From Anthropogastromicrobium sp963652495 (GTDB lineage: Bacteria; Bacillota; Clostridia; Lachnospirales; Lachnospiraceae): 64,000 nucleotides of DNA. Positions within the stretch are counted from its first letter, which is position 1; every line of letters starts with the position of its first letter. The stretch spans positions 1 to 64,000 of the forward strand of contig CAVJTU010000004.1 of NCBI GenBank assembly GCA_963652495.1, read 5' to 3'. Both the position numbers and the translations under genes were made by a program. Below, piece by piece: positions 1-8,300 of this stretch. The notes beneath the pieces are model-generated. The model was not told the origin of the DNA. It saw only the letters and a list, made by a program, of their open reading frames with translations, and did no database searches.

Positions 1-135
1 GTAGTTTTTACTACGTTCTGAAATTTCACTCGCCTGTCCGCTCAGCGTTCAGGCTATTTAAGAAATCTTCAGGGTTGGTTATACTGTTCAATTATCAAGG
101 TTCTTTTTGTTGTCTGTCTCAGCGACAGCTTCTAT
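1..135 (-). other. Probable 5' leader of an rRNA operon (16S lies beyond the left edge)
   Basis: Read leftward, this stretch follows a strong promoter (136-164) and carries the element TTGATAATTGAACAGT, which resembles the antitermination-type leader and spacer sequences of clostridial rRNA operons. No mature rRNA sequence is inside the window, so the call is inference from promoter type and leader resemblance. It could instead be the leader of another stable RNA. Confidence 0.4.
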
Positions 136-164
136 ATGTTAGCACATCTTCAAGCGTTTGTCAA
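136..164 (-). promoter_or_regulatory. Strong sigma-A type promoter, rRNA-like
   Basis: On the minus strand TTGACA (159-164) is followed after exactly 17 bp by TAACAT (136-141). An A-tract-rich stretch at about 165-200 lies just upstream, as in UP elements of rRNA promoters. It drives transcription out of the left edge of the window. Confidence 0.6.
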
Positions 165-214
165 CAACTTTTTTAACTTTTTTCAAATCTTTTTTTGAAG
201 AAAGACTCAAACTC

Positions 215-257
215 AAAAAAGAAAAACCTTTGCGCTGCCTCTCGGCAAACCCAAAGG
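215..257 (-). terminator. Intrinsic terminator downstream of tRNA-Ser
   Basis: On the minus strand CCTTTG pairs with CAAAGG around an inner GCC/GGC helix (227-257), and a T-rich run follows (226 down to about 215). It closes the tRNA-Ser transcription unit before the rRNA-type promoter. Confidence 0.6.
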
Positions 258-333
258 GTGACACAATACATATGGAACTGCAAGTAAATCAAATAACCTT
301 TTGTTACGATACTACACTTTCCTAAAATAGAAA

Positions 334-421
334 CGGAGAAAGAGGGATTTGAACCCTCGCACCGCGCAAACGGTCTACACCCTTAGCAGGGGCGCCTCTT
401 CAGCCACTTGAGTATTTCTCC
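334..421 (-). tRNA. tRNA-Ser (GCU anticodon)
   Basis: The 88-nt sequence folds as a class II tRNA. The acceptor stem is GGAGAAA/TTTCTCC, and the anticodon stem CGCCC/GGGTG encloses the loop CTGCTAA, so the anticodon is GCT. There is a long variable arm and a T-arm with the GGTTCAAATCC signature. The 3' CCA is not encoded (the discriminator G is followed by TTT). It has its own promoter at 461-489 and terminator at 215-257, so it is a single-gene unit. Confidence 0.95.
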
Positions 422-460
422 ACGACTATAACTTATATGAATTGCTTAAACGCATAAATG

Positions 461-489
461 ATTATATCCCATGTATCACGGAATGTCAA
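461..489 (-). promoter_or_regulatory. Promoter of tRNA-Ser
   Basis: The minus strand carries a perfect TTGACA (484-489), a 17-bp spacer and a perfect TATAAT (461-466), placing the start about 30 nt before the tRNA 5' end. Confidence 0.8.
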
Positions 490-544
490 GACTTATTTTA
501 ATTTTTTTCAGAATATCTCGTTTCTAATCCACAATATTGCACGA

Positions 545-950
545 GCTTTGACACTCCCCATGTCTAAAGACAGGGGATTCTTGCTACCTGCCACTATGTA
601 GTGGCTGACCAGTCCATTTCTGGTAGGTCACAGTGCAAGGTATGGGCGTGCCATCACCCATCCTAAGCCAGTGCATATAGCAGCTTAGGCAGTATGTCTG
701 ATATTTCTATCGCCAACATACTCAGTTCATTTTCTGCGGTGTATATTTTACGCATAACCCTTTGTTATGCAACCGTATATATACAATTATCAAAGAACCA
801 TATTGTGTTGGTATTTTAAGTGCAGACAACTTCTACACTATAGCGTTTTAAAGACTTGTTCTTGTCTGCGACTTATTATAACAAATGTACGATTGAAAAT
901 CAATACTAGCCGCCTTATATCCCCATAGCTAAAGCAAGGGGCTTTACGGC
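545..950 (-). mobile_element. Decayed or non-autonomous IS200/IS605-like element
   Basis: Two related subterminal hairpins lie in the same orientation about 365 bp apart: CCCCATGTC-TAAA-GACAGGGG at 556-576 and CCCCATAGCTAAAGCAAGGGG at 921-941. Such foot-like hairpins with a TAAA loop resemble the ends of IS200/IS605 elements. Between them are small helices (CCACTATGTAGTGG at 591-604, then ACCAG/CTGGT) but no transposase or TnpB reading frame. It could be a palindrome-associated non-autonomous derivative or a deletion remnant that keeps the omega-RNA-like part of a TnpB locus. Exact ends are not certain. Confidence 0.5.
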
Positions 951-972
951 GATATTGGGTAAAACTCCTGGG

Positions 973-3474
973 TTACTCTACCTCCAAACCTTCCGTCTCC
1001 TCAGAATTTTCAGTAGAAGTAACGTCTTCGTCCTTGGATTCCTCAATCAATTCAATGCTAGAGACCGTCACATTCTCCTGATCTACCTGCATCAGCTTGA
1101 CACCGCTGGCATTTCTTCCAAGCACTGGTATCGAATCCGTCTTCATACGGATCACAGTACCCTCTGTGGTGATTAGCATCAGTTCATAGCCTTCGCGATC
1201 TACCTTCACGCCAACCAGATTTCCCGTCTTTGCAGTAACGCGATAACAGCGGATACCCTTACCGCCGCGGTTTTGATCCTTAAACTCACTCATAGCGATT
1301 TTCTTGCCCATCCCCATCTCGGATACAATAAGAAGCACACCATTATCCTCTGCGACCTGCATACCTATTGCACTGTCGCCTTCCACCAGACTCATACCCT
1401 TTACGCCCATGGATACACGCCCCGTTACTCTGGCATCATTTTCATTAAAACGGATGCACTGACCCTGACGGGAAATCATAATGATATCACGTTTTCCATC
1501 GGTTACATGAACGTCCATCAGCTCATCGCCTTCGCGCAGACTGATTGCAGCCAGTCCGACTTTACGGATATTGGCATACTCGGAGAGATTTGTTCTCTTA
1601 ATCATGCCAAACTTTGTCGCCATGGTCAGATAGCCGGACTGATATCCCTCATTGCGGAGGATTGATGTTACCTTTTCCCCGGTCTGCAGCTGCAGCAGGT
1701 TGATAACTGCCGTTCCTCTGGCTGTACGGCTCGCCTCCGGAATCTCGTAGCCCTTAAGCTGGTACACCCTTCCAAGGTTTGTAAAGAACATAACGTAATC
1801 GTGATTGTTAATCATAATCAGGTCAGAAATGTAATCTTCATCTAAGATGTTCATTCCCTTGATGCCCTTGCCGCCGCGATTCTGCGCTTTAAAGTGAGCT
1901 GGAGACATTCTCTTAATATAGCCAAGCTTTGTCATGGCAATGACAGCTGCCTCATTTGGAATCAAATCCTCGGCATTAAACTCATCTTCAGCCAGCTCGA
2001 TTGCCGTCTTACGATCATCACCATACTTTTCCTTAATGGTCAGAAGTTCGTCACGGATAACACCAAGCAGTACTTTCACATCACCCAGAATACTCTGTAA
2101 ATAAGCAATGCGTGCCTCTAATTCTTTATATTCATTTTCCAAACGGCTGCGTTCGAGTCCGGTCAGGGCACGAAGACGCATATCCACAATTGCCTGAGAC
2201 TGCGCATCAGAAAGGCCAAACTCTTCAATCAGAGAAGCCTTCGCTGCCATTACATTAGCAGAGCCGCGAATAATTTCAATCACACGGTCAATGTGGTCAA
2301 GTGCGATCAACAATCCCTCCAAGATATGGGCGCGCTCCTGTGCCTTGCTCAGATCATATTTGGTACGTCTTGTGACAACCTCTTCCTGATGCTGTAAATA
2401 ATAGTACAGCATATCGTGAAGATTTAAGATCTTCGGTTCTCCACCAACAAGTGCTAACATGATTACGCCAAAAGTATCCTGCAGCTGGGTATGCTTCATC
2501 AGCTGATTTAAGATTACATTCGGGTTTACATCACGGCGCAGCTCGATTGAAATGCGCATGCCCTCGCGACTGGACTGGTCTGCCAGATCGGTGATTCCCT
2601 CGATGCGCTTTTCCTTTACAAGTTCTGCGATCTTTTCGATCAGCTTCGCCTTATTCACGCCATATGGCAGCTCGGTGACAACGATACGGTTCTTGCCGTT
2701 TTGCATCGGCTCAATATTCGTAACAGCGCGGACAAGAATCTTGCCCTTTCCGGTACGGTATGCCTCCTCGATGCCGCGGCGGCCGATGATAGTCGCGCCA
2801 GTCGGGAAATCCGGTCCCTGAATAATGCCCATTAACTCTTCAATAGCAGTATCACGATCCTCGTCAATGCGGTTGTTAATCATCTTTACAACTGCATCAA
2901 TCGTCTCTTTGATATTGTGAGGCGGAATGTTTGACGCCATGCCGACTGCAATACCGGTGGTTCCATTGCAAAGAAGATTGGGGAAACGGCATGGAAGGAC
3001 ATCCGGCTCCTTCTCCGTCTCATCAAAGTTCGGGCTGAAGTGTACGGTATCCTTGTTGATGTCCGCAAGCATCTCCATTGCGATTTTTGAAAGGCGCGCC
3101 TCTGTATAACGCATGGCAGCAGCGCCGTCGCCGTCCACTGAACCAAAATTTCCATGTCCGTCCACTAACGGATAATGGGTTGACCACTCCTGTGCCATAT
3201 TGACCAGTGCTCCGTATATTGAGCTGTCTCCGTGTGGATGATATTTACCCATGGTATCGCCGACGATACGGGCGCATTTACGATGCGGCTTGTCCGGGCC
3301 GTTGTTCAGCTCAATCATTGAGTATAAAACTCTTCTCTGTACCGGCTTTAAGCCGTCTCTAACATCAGGCAGCGCTCTCTGAGAGATAACACTCATGGCA
3401 TAGTCGATATACGACTGCTCCATTGTTTTCTTCAGATCGATCTCCTGCACTTTATCAAATATGGTTTCGTCCAT
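973..3474 (-). CDS. gyrA: DNA gyrase subunit A
   Basis: Breakage-reunion subunit of gyrase, which with GyrB introduces negative supercoils. The 833-aa length is normal for the family. Catalytic Tyr123 lies in the AAMRYTEARL motif. The quinolone-determining region HPHGDSSIYGALV has Ser84 and, at the position of E. coli Asp87, Gly88. The C-terminal beta-pinwheel holds two QNRGGKG boxes (around residues 540 and 740), variants of the GyrA box that wraps DNA. The start is preceded by GAGAGGG. The C-terminal tail is acidic (many Glu/Asp). It lies downstream of gyrB on the same strand with a 118-bp gap. Confidence 0.97.
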   Translation of the reverse strand: MDETIFDKVQEIDLKKTMEQSYIDYAMSVISQRALPDVRDGLKPVQRRVLYSMIELNNGPDKPHRKCARIVGDTMGKYHPHGDSSIYGALVNMAQEWSTHYPLVDGHGNFGSVDGDGAAAMRYTEARLSKIAMEMLADINKDTVHFSPNFDETEKEPDVLPCRFPNLLCNGTTGIAVGMASNIPPHNIKETIDAVVKMINNRIDEDRDTAIEELMGIIQGPDFPTGATIIGRRGIEEAYRTGKGKILVRAVTNIEPMQNGKNRIVVTELPYGVNKAKLIEKIAELVKEKRIEGITDLADQSSREGMRISIELRRDVNPNVILNQLMKHTQLQDTFGVIMLALVGGEPKILNLHDMLYYYLQHQEEVVTRRTKYDLSKAQERAHILEGLLIALDHIDRVIEIIRGSANVMAAKASLIEEFGLSDAQSQAIVDMRLRALTGLERSRLENEYKELEARIAYLQSILGDVKVLLGVIRDELLTIKEKYGDDRKTAIELAEDEFNAEDLIPNEAAVIAMTKLGYIKRMSPAHFKAQNRGGKGIKGMNILDEDYISDLIMINNHDYVMFFTNLGRVYQLKGYEIPEASRTARGTAVINLLQLQTGEKVTSILRNEGYQSGYLTMATKFGMIKRTNLSEYANIRKVGLAAISLREGDELMDVHVTDGKRDIIMISRQGQCIRFNENDARVTGRVSMGVKGMSLVEGDSAIGMQVAEDNGVLLIVSEMGMGKKIAMSEFKDQNRGGKGIRCYRVTAKTGNLVGVKVDREGYELMLITTEGTVIRMKTDSIPVLGRNASGVKLMQVDQENVTVSSIELIEESKDEDVTSTENSEETEGLEVE

Positions 3475-3592
3475 GTTTCCCTCTCATTTCTTACTATGCA
3501 TACTTGTGGTGACGGCAGCTCTATCAACAATTACTGCACCATAATAGAGTCATGCAATTCAGCAATTGTAATGTGTCAATTGCAATATACCA

Positions 3593-5509
3593 TCAGACAT
3601 CAAGATTCTTAACATACTTTGCGTTTTTCTCGATAAAGAGCCTTCTTGGTTCAACGCGGTCTCCCATCAGTGTGTTAAACGTAACGTCAATGTCAGACGC
3701 ATACGACTCATCAAAGTTCACCTTTAACAGAACGCGGTGTGCCGGATCCATTGTGGTATCCCACAGCTGCTCGGCATCCATCTCTCCAAGTCCCTTGTAT
3801 CGCTGTATCTTATTATTCTGGTCTCTTCCTACCTCATCAAGGATTGCAGAAAGCTCCTCATCGGTATATGCGTACCAGACCTTCTTGTTTTTCTCCAGCT
3901 TGTATAACGGCGGCTGCGCACGATATACGTAGCCCTGCTTGATTAACTCCGGCATGAAGCGGTAGATGAAGGTAAGGAGCAATGTCGCGATATGCGCACC
4001 ATCGACATCGGCATCCGTCATGATGATGATCTTGTGGTAACGAAGCTTCGTGATATCAAAATCCTCATGAATGCCCGTTCCGAATGCGGTGATCATCGCC
4101 TTAATCTCGGCATTCTCATACACGCGGTCAAGTCTTGCCTTCTCAACATTTAAAATCTTTCCGCGAAGCGGCAGAATCGCCTGTGTCGCACGGTCACGTG
4201 CCGTCTTTGCAGAGCCGCCTGCGGAATCTCCCTCTACGATGTAAATCTCACAGTTTTCCGGATTCTTATCGGTACAGTCTGCTAATTTGCCCGGAAGTGT
4301 CATGGAGTCAAGCGCCGTCTTTCTTCTCGTCAGATCACGCGCCTTTCTTGCTGCTGCACGTGCGCGCTGTGCGAGGATTGCCTTGTCACAGATCATCTTC
4401 GCTACACTTGGATTCTGCTCCAGAAAATAGGTCAGCTGCTCACTTACGATCGCAGAAACGGCTCCTCTGGCTTCATTGTTTCCAAGCTTTTGCTTTGTCT
4501 GACCCTCAAACTGCGGATCCTCAATCTTGATGCTGATAACAGCGGTCATACCTTCACGGATATCCTCACCAGACAGAGAGTCCTCATTGTCCTTTAAAAG
4601 CTTATTCGCTCTGGCATACCTGTTAAACAGATCGGTCAGTGCCGCCTTAAAGCCTGCCAGATGGGTTCCACCCTCCGGAGTATTGATGTTGTTGACAAAG
4701 CTGTAAATATTTTCGTTGTAGTAATCGTTGTGCTGGATTGCCACCTCGACTGCAACGTTATTCTTCACGCCCTCACAGTAAATAATCTGCGGATACAGCG
4801 GCTCCTTTGCGCTGTTTAAATACTCAACAAACTCCTTAATGCCGCCCTCGTAGTGGAATGTCTCGATAATATTCGGCTCCTCGCGCTCATCTGTCAGCAC
4901 AATTTTTAAGCCTCTGGTTAAGAATGCCATCTCGCGCAGACGCTCCTTCAGGGTATCGTAGCTGTAGATTAATGTATCAAAAATTTCGCCATCCGGCTTA
5001 AATGTAACCTTTGTTCCGTGCTTATCCTGCTCACAGGTATCCACTACGGCAAGCTTATTTACCACATGACCACGCTCATAGCGCTGCATGTAAACCTCGC
5101 CCTCATGATAAATCTCAACCTCAAGCCAGATAGACAGTGCGTTTACAACAGATGCGCCTACACCGTGCAGTCCTCCGGAAACCTTGTATCCGCCGCCGCC
5201 AAATTTACCGCCCGCATGCAGGATAGTAAATACAACCTCTACTGCCGGAATGCCGGCCTTCGGGTGGATTCCAACCGGAATGCCTCGTCCATTATCGATA
5301 ACTGTAATTGAATTATCTTTATGAATGATCACATCAATCTTGGTGCAGACACCTGCCAGAGCTTCATCCACGGCATTATCTACTATCTCATATACCAGAT
5401 GGTGAAGTCCTCTCTCAGATGTGCTTCCGATATACATGCCCGGACGTTTTCTGACCGCTTCCAGCCCCTCCAATATCTGAATCTGACCTGCTCCGTATTC
5501 GTCGCTCAT
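3593..5509 (-). CDS. gyrB: DNA gyrase subunit B
   Basis: ATPase subunit of gyrase (638 aa). The N-terminal GHKL ATPase fold carries EIVDNAVDEAL (Asn for Mg-ATP) and GGLHGVGASVVNAL. The TOPRIM domain carries EGDSAGGSA and the acidic DADVDGAH motif for metal binding. The C-terminus ends with the conserved RRLFIEKNA segment. The start is preceded by GGAGGACAT. It begins only 18 bp after recF on the same strand, the usual firmicute origin arrangement, so it is likely co-transcribed with recF and yaaA. Confidence 0.98.
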   Translation of the reverse strand: MSDEYGAGQIQILEGLEAVRKRPGMYIGSTSERGLHHLVYEIVDNAVDEALAGVCTKIDVIIHKDNSITVIDNGRGIPVGIHPKAGIPAVEVVFTILHAGGKFGGGGYKVSGGLHGVGASVVNALSIWLEVEIYHEGEVYMQRYERGHVVNKLAVVDTCEQDKHGTKVTFKPDGEIFDTLIYSYDTLKERLREMAFLTRGLKIVLTDEREEPNIIETFHYEGGIKEFVEYLNSAKEPLYPQIIYCEGVKNNVAVEVAIQHNDYYNENIYSFVNNINTPEGGTHLAGFKAALTDLFNRYARANKLLKDNEDSLSGEDIREGMTAVISIKIEDPQFEGQTKQKLGNNEARGAVSAIVSEQLTYFLEQNPSVAKMICDKAILAQRARAAARKARDLTRRKTALDSMTLPGKLADCTDKNPENCEIYIVEGDSAGGSAKTARDRATQAILPLRGKILNVEKARLDRVYENAEIKAMITAFGTGIHEDFDITKLRYHKIIIMTDADVDGAHIATLLLTFIYRFMPELIKQGYVYRAQPPLYKLEKNKKVWYAYTDEELSAILDEVGRDQNNKIQRYKGLGEMDAEQLWDTTMDPAHRVLLKVNFDESYASDIDVTFNTLMGDRVEPRRLFIEKNAKYVKNLDV

Positions 5510-5527
5510 TATGTCCTCCTCACTGAT

Positions 5528-6655
5528 TTAAAAAATCCTTCCATTCTCCAGAGAATTCACCCTGGTTACCATGCCTCGTTCCACATGATAAATCTGATCC
5601 ATATGAAAACGGTGCTTTACAAACTCCTCCAGACCGGTACAGGTAATAAAGGTCTGAATATCATGAATGCTCTCCAGCAGATAATTCTGCCTGCCGCTGT
5701 CGAGCTCGCTAAGTACATCATCCAGCAAAAGCACCGGCGTATCTTTCGTCTTTTGCTTTACAATCTCAATCTCCGCCAGCTTCAATGCAAGCGCAGTACT
5801 GCGTTGCTGCCCCTGCGAACCAAAGGTGCGGATATCCGTCTCCTGACCGGTGACAGCATTTGTCACACGGAAACGGATGTCATCACGGTGCGGTCCGGTA
5901 AGTGTTGTCTTTTGCCGAATTTCCCGCTCCCTATTCAGAAAAAGCGCCTCCTCAAAACGGTCTGCTGATACATTTGGCTCATAGGCTGCCGATAATGTCT
6001 CACGCCCACCGGTGAGAGAATGGTAGATCTGTGCGATCACTGGTGCAATCTCACCAATAAACTCGGCTCGAAGCAAAACAATCTGCTTTCCGTACTGAAT
6101 AAGCTGCGCATCCCAGACATCGAGCATTGCCTGTGCATCCTTTGACAAATCCATCTCCTTAAGCAATGCATTTCGCTGAACGAGACATTTGTTGTAGTGC
6201 GTCAAAAGATGCAGATACACCTTGTCTAGCTGGCAAAGCTCCATGTCCAGAAAGCGTCTGCGCTCTCCAGGGCCGTTTTTAATCACCTGAAGATCCTCTG
6301 GTGAAAAGAAAACGACATTTAAAAGGCCGATCAGTTCACTGGAACGGCGGATCGGCACGCCATTAATTGCAATCCCCTTCGTCTTTGATTTTTTTAGATG
6401 CATGTCCACCCGGTACGGAATTTCCTTTTTCTCAGCCTCTAAACGAAGGTGCGCCTCCTCTTGTCCAAAACGGATCATATCGCGGTCACGGGTTCCTCTG
6501 TAGGATTTGTTTGTCATACAAAGATAGATTCCCTCAAGGATATTTGTCTTTCCCTGCGCATTATCCCCATAGAAGATGTTGATGCCGCGATGAAAGGTCA
6601 GTTCCTGCAAACCGTAATTGCGAAAATCCGACAGCGCAAGCGACTTTACAATCAT
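5528..6655 (-). CDS. recF: DNA replication and repair protein RecF
   Basis: SMC-like ABC ATPase that helps load RecA at gaps. The Walker A motif GDNAQGKTN is near residues 34-42, the ABC signature region TFGSQGQQRS is near residue 280 and the Walker B LLLDDVLSELD is near residue 308. The length of 375 aa is typical. It lies between yaaA (4-bp gap) and gyrB (18-bp gap), all leftward. Confidence 0.96.
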   Translation of the reverse strand: MIVKSLALSDFRNYGLQELTFHRGINIFYGDNAQGKTNILEGIYLCMTNKSYRGTRDRDMIRFGQEEAHLRLEAEKKEIPYRVDMHLKKSKTKGIAINGVPIRRSSELIGLLNVVFFSPEDLQVIKNGPGERRRFLDMELCQLDKVYLHLLTHYNKCLVQRNALLKEMDLSKDAQAMLDVWDAQLIQYGKQIVLLRAEFIGEIAPVIAQIYHSLTGGRETLSAAYEPNVSADRFEEALFLNREREIRQKTTLTGPHRDDIRFRVTNAVTGQETDIRTFGSQGQQRSTALALKLAEIEIVKQKTKDTPVLLLDDVLSELDSGRQNYLLESIHDIQTFITCTGLEEFVKHRFHMDQIYHVERGMVTRVNSLENGRIF

Positions 6656-6659
6656 ACGA

Positions 6660-6872
6660 TTATTCCTTTACGATCTCAATGGTCTCGCCGTTGAAGCTGA
6701 CCACGTCCTTGTCATAGAGTTTTTTGCCGCGCTGAAGCTCCACCTGACCATTTACCTTAACTTTGCCGTCAAGAATCATGATCTTTGCCTCTACACCGCT
6801 TCCAACAAGCTTAGCGGCCTTAAGTGCCTGACCCAGCTTAATGAAATCTTCTCGTAATACCAATTTTGCCAT
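6660..6872 (-). CDS. yaaA: S4-domain RNA-binding protein YaaA
   Basis: A 70-aa protein made almost entirely of an S4-like RNA-binding fold (VKVNGQVELQRGKKL). This family is nearly always between dnaN and recF in Firmicutes and is linked to ribosome assembly or ribosome-associated functions in Bacillus. Its stop is 4 bp from the recF start, so it is translationally close-coupled to recF. Confidence 0.9.
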   Translation of the reverse strand: MAKLVLREDFIKLGQALKAAKLVGSGVEAKIMILDGKVKVNGQVELQRGKKLYDKDVVSFNGETIEIVKE

Positions 6873-6992
6873 TGTACTAGTTCATCCTTTCATACTCAAT
6901 TGTATTTTACTGTATTTTTCTATTTTCCGATTTCCAATCTGATTTCGCTTGGCTTATCTCACCTGCTTATCTTTCTGATTTATTTATCGATT

Positions 6993-8099
6993 TTAATAAA
7001 CATTAAAGTTTACCGGCAAAATCAGATAAACATAATTGCCTTCATCGTTGCGGATAAAGCACGGTGCCTTCGGGTTGATCATGTAAATGCTGATCGTCTC
7101 GTCGTCGATAACTCTGAGCGCATCAATTAAGAACTTCGGATTAAATCCAATCATGATATCCTTACCGCGCTTGTCAATCTCAAGCTCCTCCTTCATGGAA
7201 CCATATGCGGAATTGAGCTTAACCTCCATACTGTGATCCGTTATCCCGATAATAATCGGCTTTTTATCGCTCTCCTTAATCAACATCGTGGTACGGTCGA
7301 TACAGGAAAGCATCTCTTTTTTGTTGACGGTAAGCTTTGTATCATAGTCGCTGTTTAGCATCTGGTCAATCCTAAAGTACTCGCCCTCAATCAGACGGGA
7401 TACAACGATCGTATCATCAAACTCAAACATGACATGATTTTCTGTGAAGTACAGACGAACCTCGTCATCGGTTCCGCCGCCAATGATCTTGCTGACCTCG
7501 CTGAGGGTTTTTCCCGGAACAACCACCTTAATCGGATCGTAGGAATCTTTTAACTGAACCTTGCGGATGGAGATACGGTGTCCGTCGAGAGAGACAATGC
7601 GCAGGTTGTTTCCGTTGATTTCCAAAAGCTCACCAGACATCATTTTGTTATTTTCATTATCCGAAATGGAAAAGATCGTCTGACGGATAATTTCTTTCAA
7701 AGTAAACTGGGACAGTGTTACACAATTCAAGCGTTCCACCTCCGGAAGGAATGTAAACTCATCTGCATTCTTTCCAGGAATTGTAAATTTAATCTTCTCA
7801 CACTGAATTTTAACAGAGTCACTGTCATCGATTTTTATTGACACGTCGTTATTCGGAAGACGACGAACAATCTCAGAAAAGATCTTCGCATCAATTGCAA
7901 TGCGTCCGTTCTCCTCAATGGTACCGTGAATCTCTGTTTCAATCCCCAGTTCCATATCGTTTGCTGTCATCAGGATGCGTCCTTCCTTTGTCTGGATCAG
8001 GATGCACTCTAAGATCGGCATAGTCGTCTTATTGGAAACGGCTTTTGAGACGATTGAAACGCCTTTTTGTAACTCTTCTCGTGGACAGATAATATGCAT
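6993..8099 (-). CDS. dnaN: DNA polymerase III beta subunit (sliding clamp)
   Basis: The 368-aa processivity clamp. It shows the three-domain beta-clamp pattern, beginning MHIICPREELQKGV and ending with the conserved PVNF-type tail (LPVNFNVY). The start is preceded by AAGGAGAG. The dnaA-dnaN spacer upstream (8100-8300) holds the unwinding side of oriC. Confidence 0.97.
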   Translation of the reverse strand: MHIICPREELQKGVSIVSKAVSNKTTMPILECILIQTKEGRILMTANDMELGIETEIHGTIEENGRIAIDAKIFSEIVRRLPNNDVSIKIDDSDSVKIQCEKIKFTIPGKNADEFTFLPEVERLNCVTLSQFTLKEIIRQTIFSISDNENNKMMSGELLEINGNNLRIVSLDGHRISIRKVQLKDSYDPIKVVVPGKTLSEVSKIIGGGTDDEVRLYFTENHVMFEFDDTIVVSRLIEGEYFRIDQMLNSDYDTKLTVNKKEMLSCIDRTTMLIKESDKKPIIIGITDHSMEVKLNSAYGSMKEELEIDKRGKDIMIGFNPKFLIDALRVIDDETISIYMINPKAPCFIRNDEGNYVYLILPVNFNVY

Positions 8100-8129
8100 G
8101 GTAGCACTCTCCTTTTTGCTGATAGAATG

Positions 8130-8274
8130 ATTATTATTATATATAGTAGTAGTAGTAGGGGCTGGGGATAATGTGGATAACTCTCAAAAATCCAGCATTT
8201 ATGCGGCTTACAGAAGAAAATCTTTGGGGATAACCTGGGGATAAGTATGTGGATAAGTAGCCCAGTTATCCACA
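8130..8274. other. oriC, dnaA-dnaN side: unwinding region, DnaA-trio run and DnaA boxes
   Basis: An AT-only stretch (about 8130-8145) is followed by five consecutive TAG triplets (8144-8158), a short GC run (GGGC, 8159-8162), then two abutting boxes TGGGGATAA (8163-8171) and TGTGGATAA (8172-8180). This order (AT-rich region, TAG trios, GC spacer, DnaA boxes) is the basal unwinding architecture described for Bacillus oriC. More boxes follow: TGGGGATAA at 8225 and 8236, TGTGGATAA at 8248 and TTATCCACA at 8266. There are three perfect and three one-mismatch boxes in all. Confidence 0.9.
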
Positions 8275-8300
8275 AGCCTCCTCAAAGCCCTTTTGGTAAA

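Noticed and set aside
1..135. 16S or 23S rRNA gene
   Set aside because: No conserved mature rRNA segment is visible; only the promoter and leader fit.
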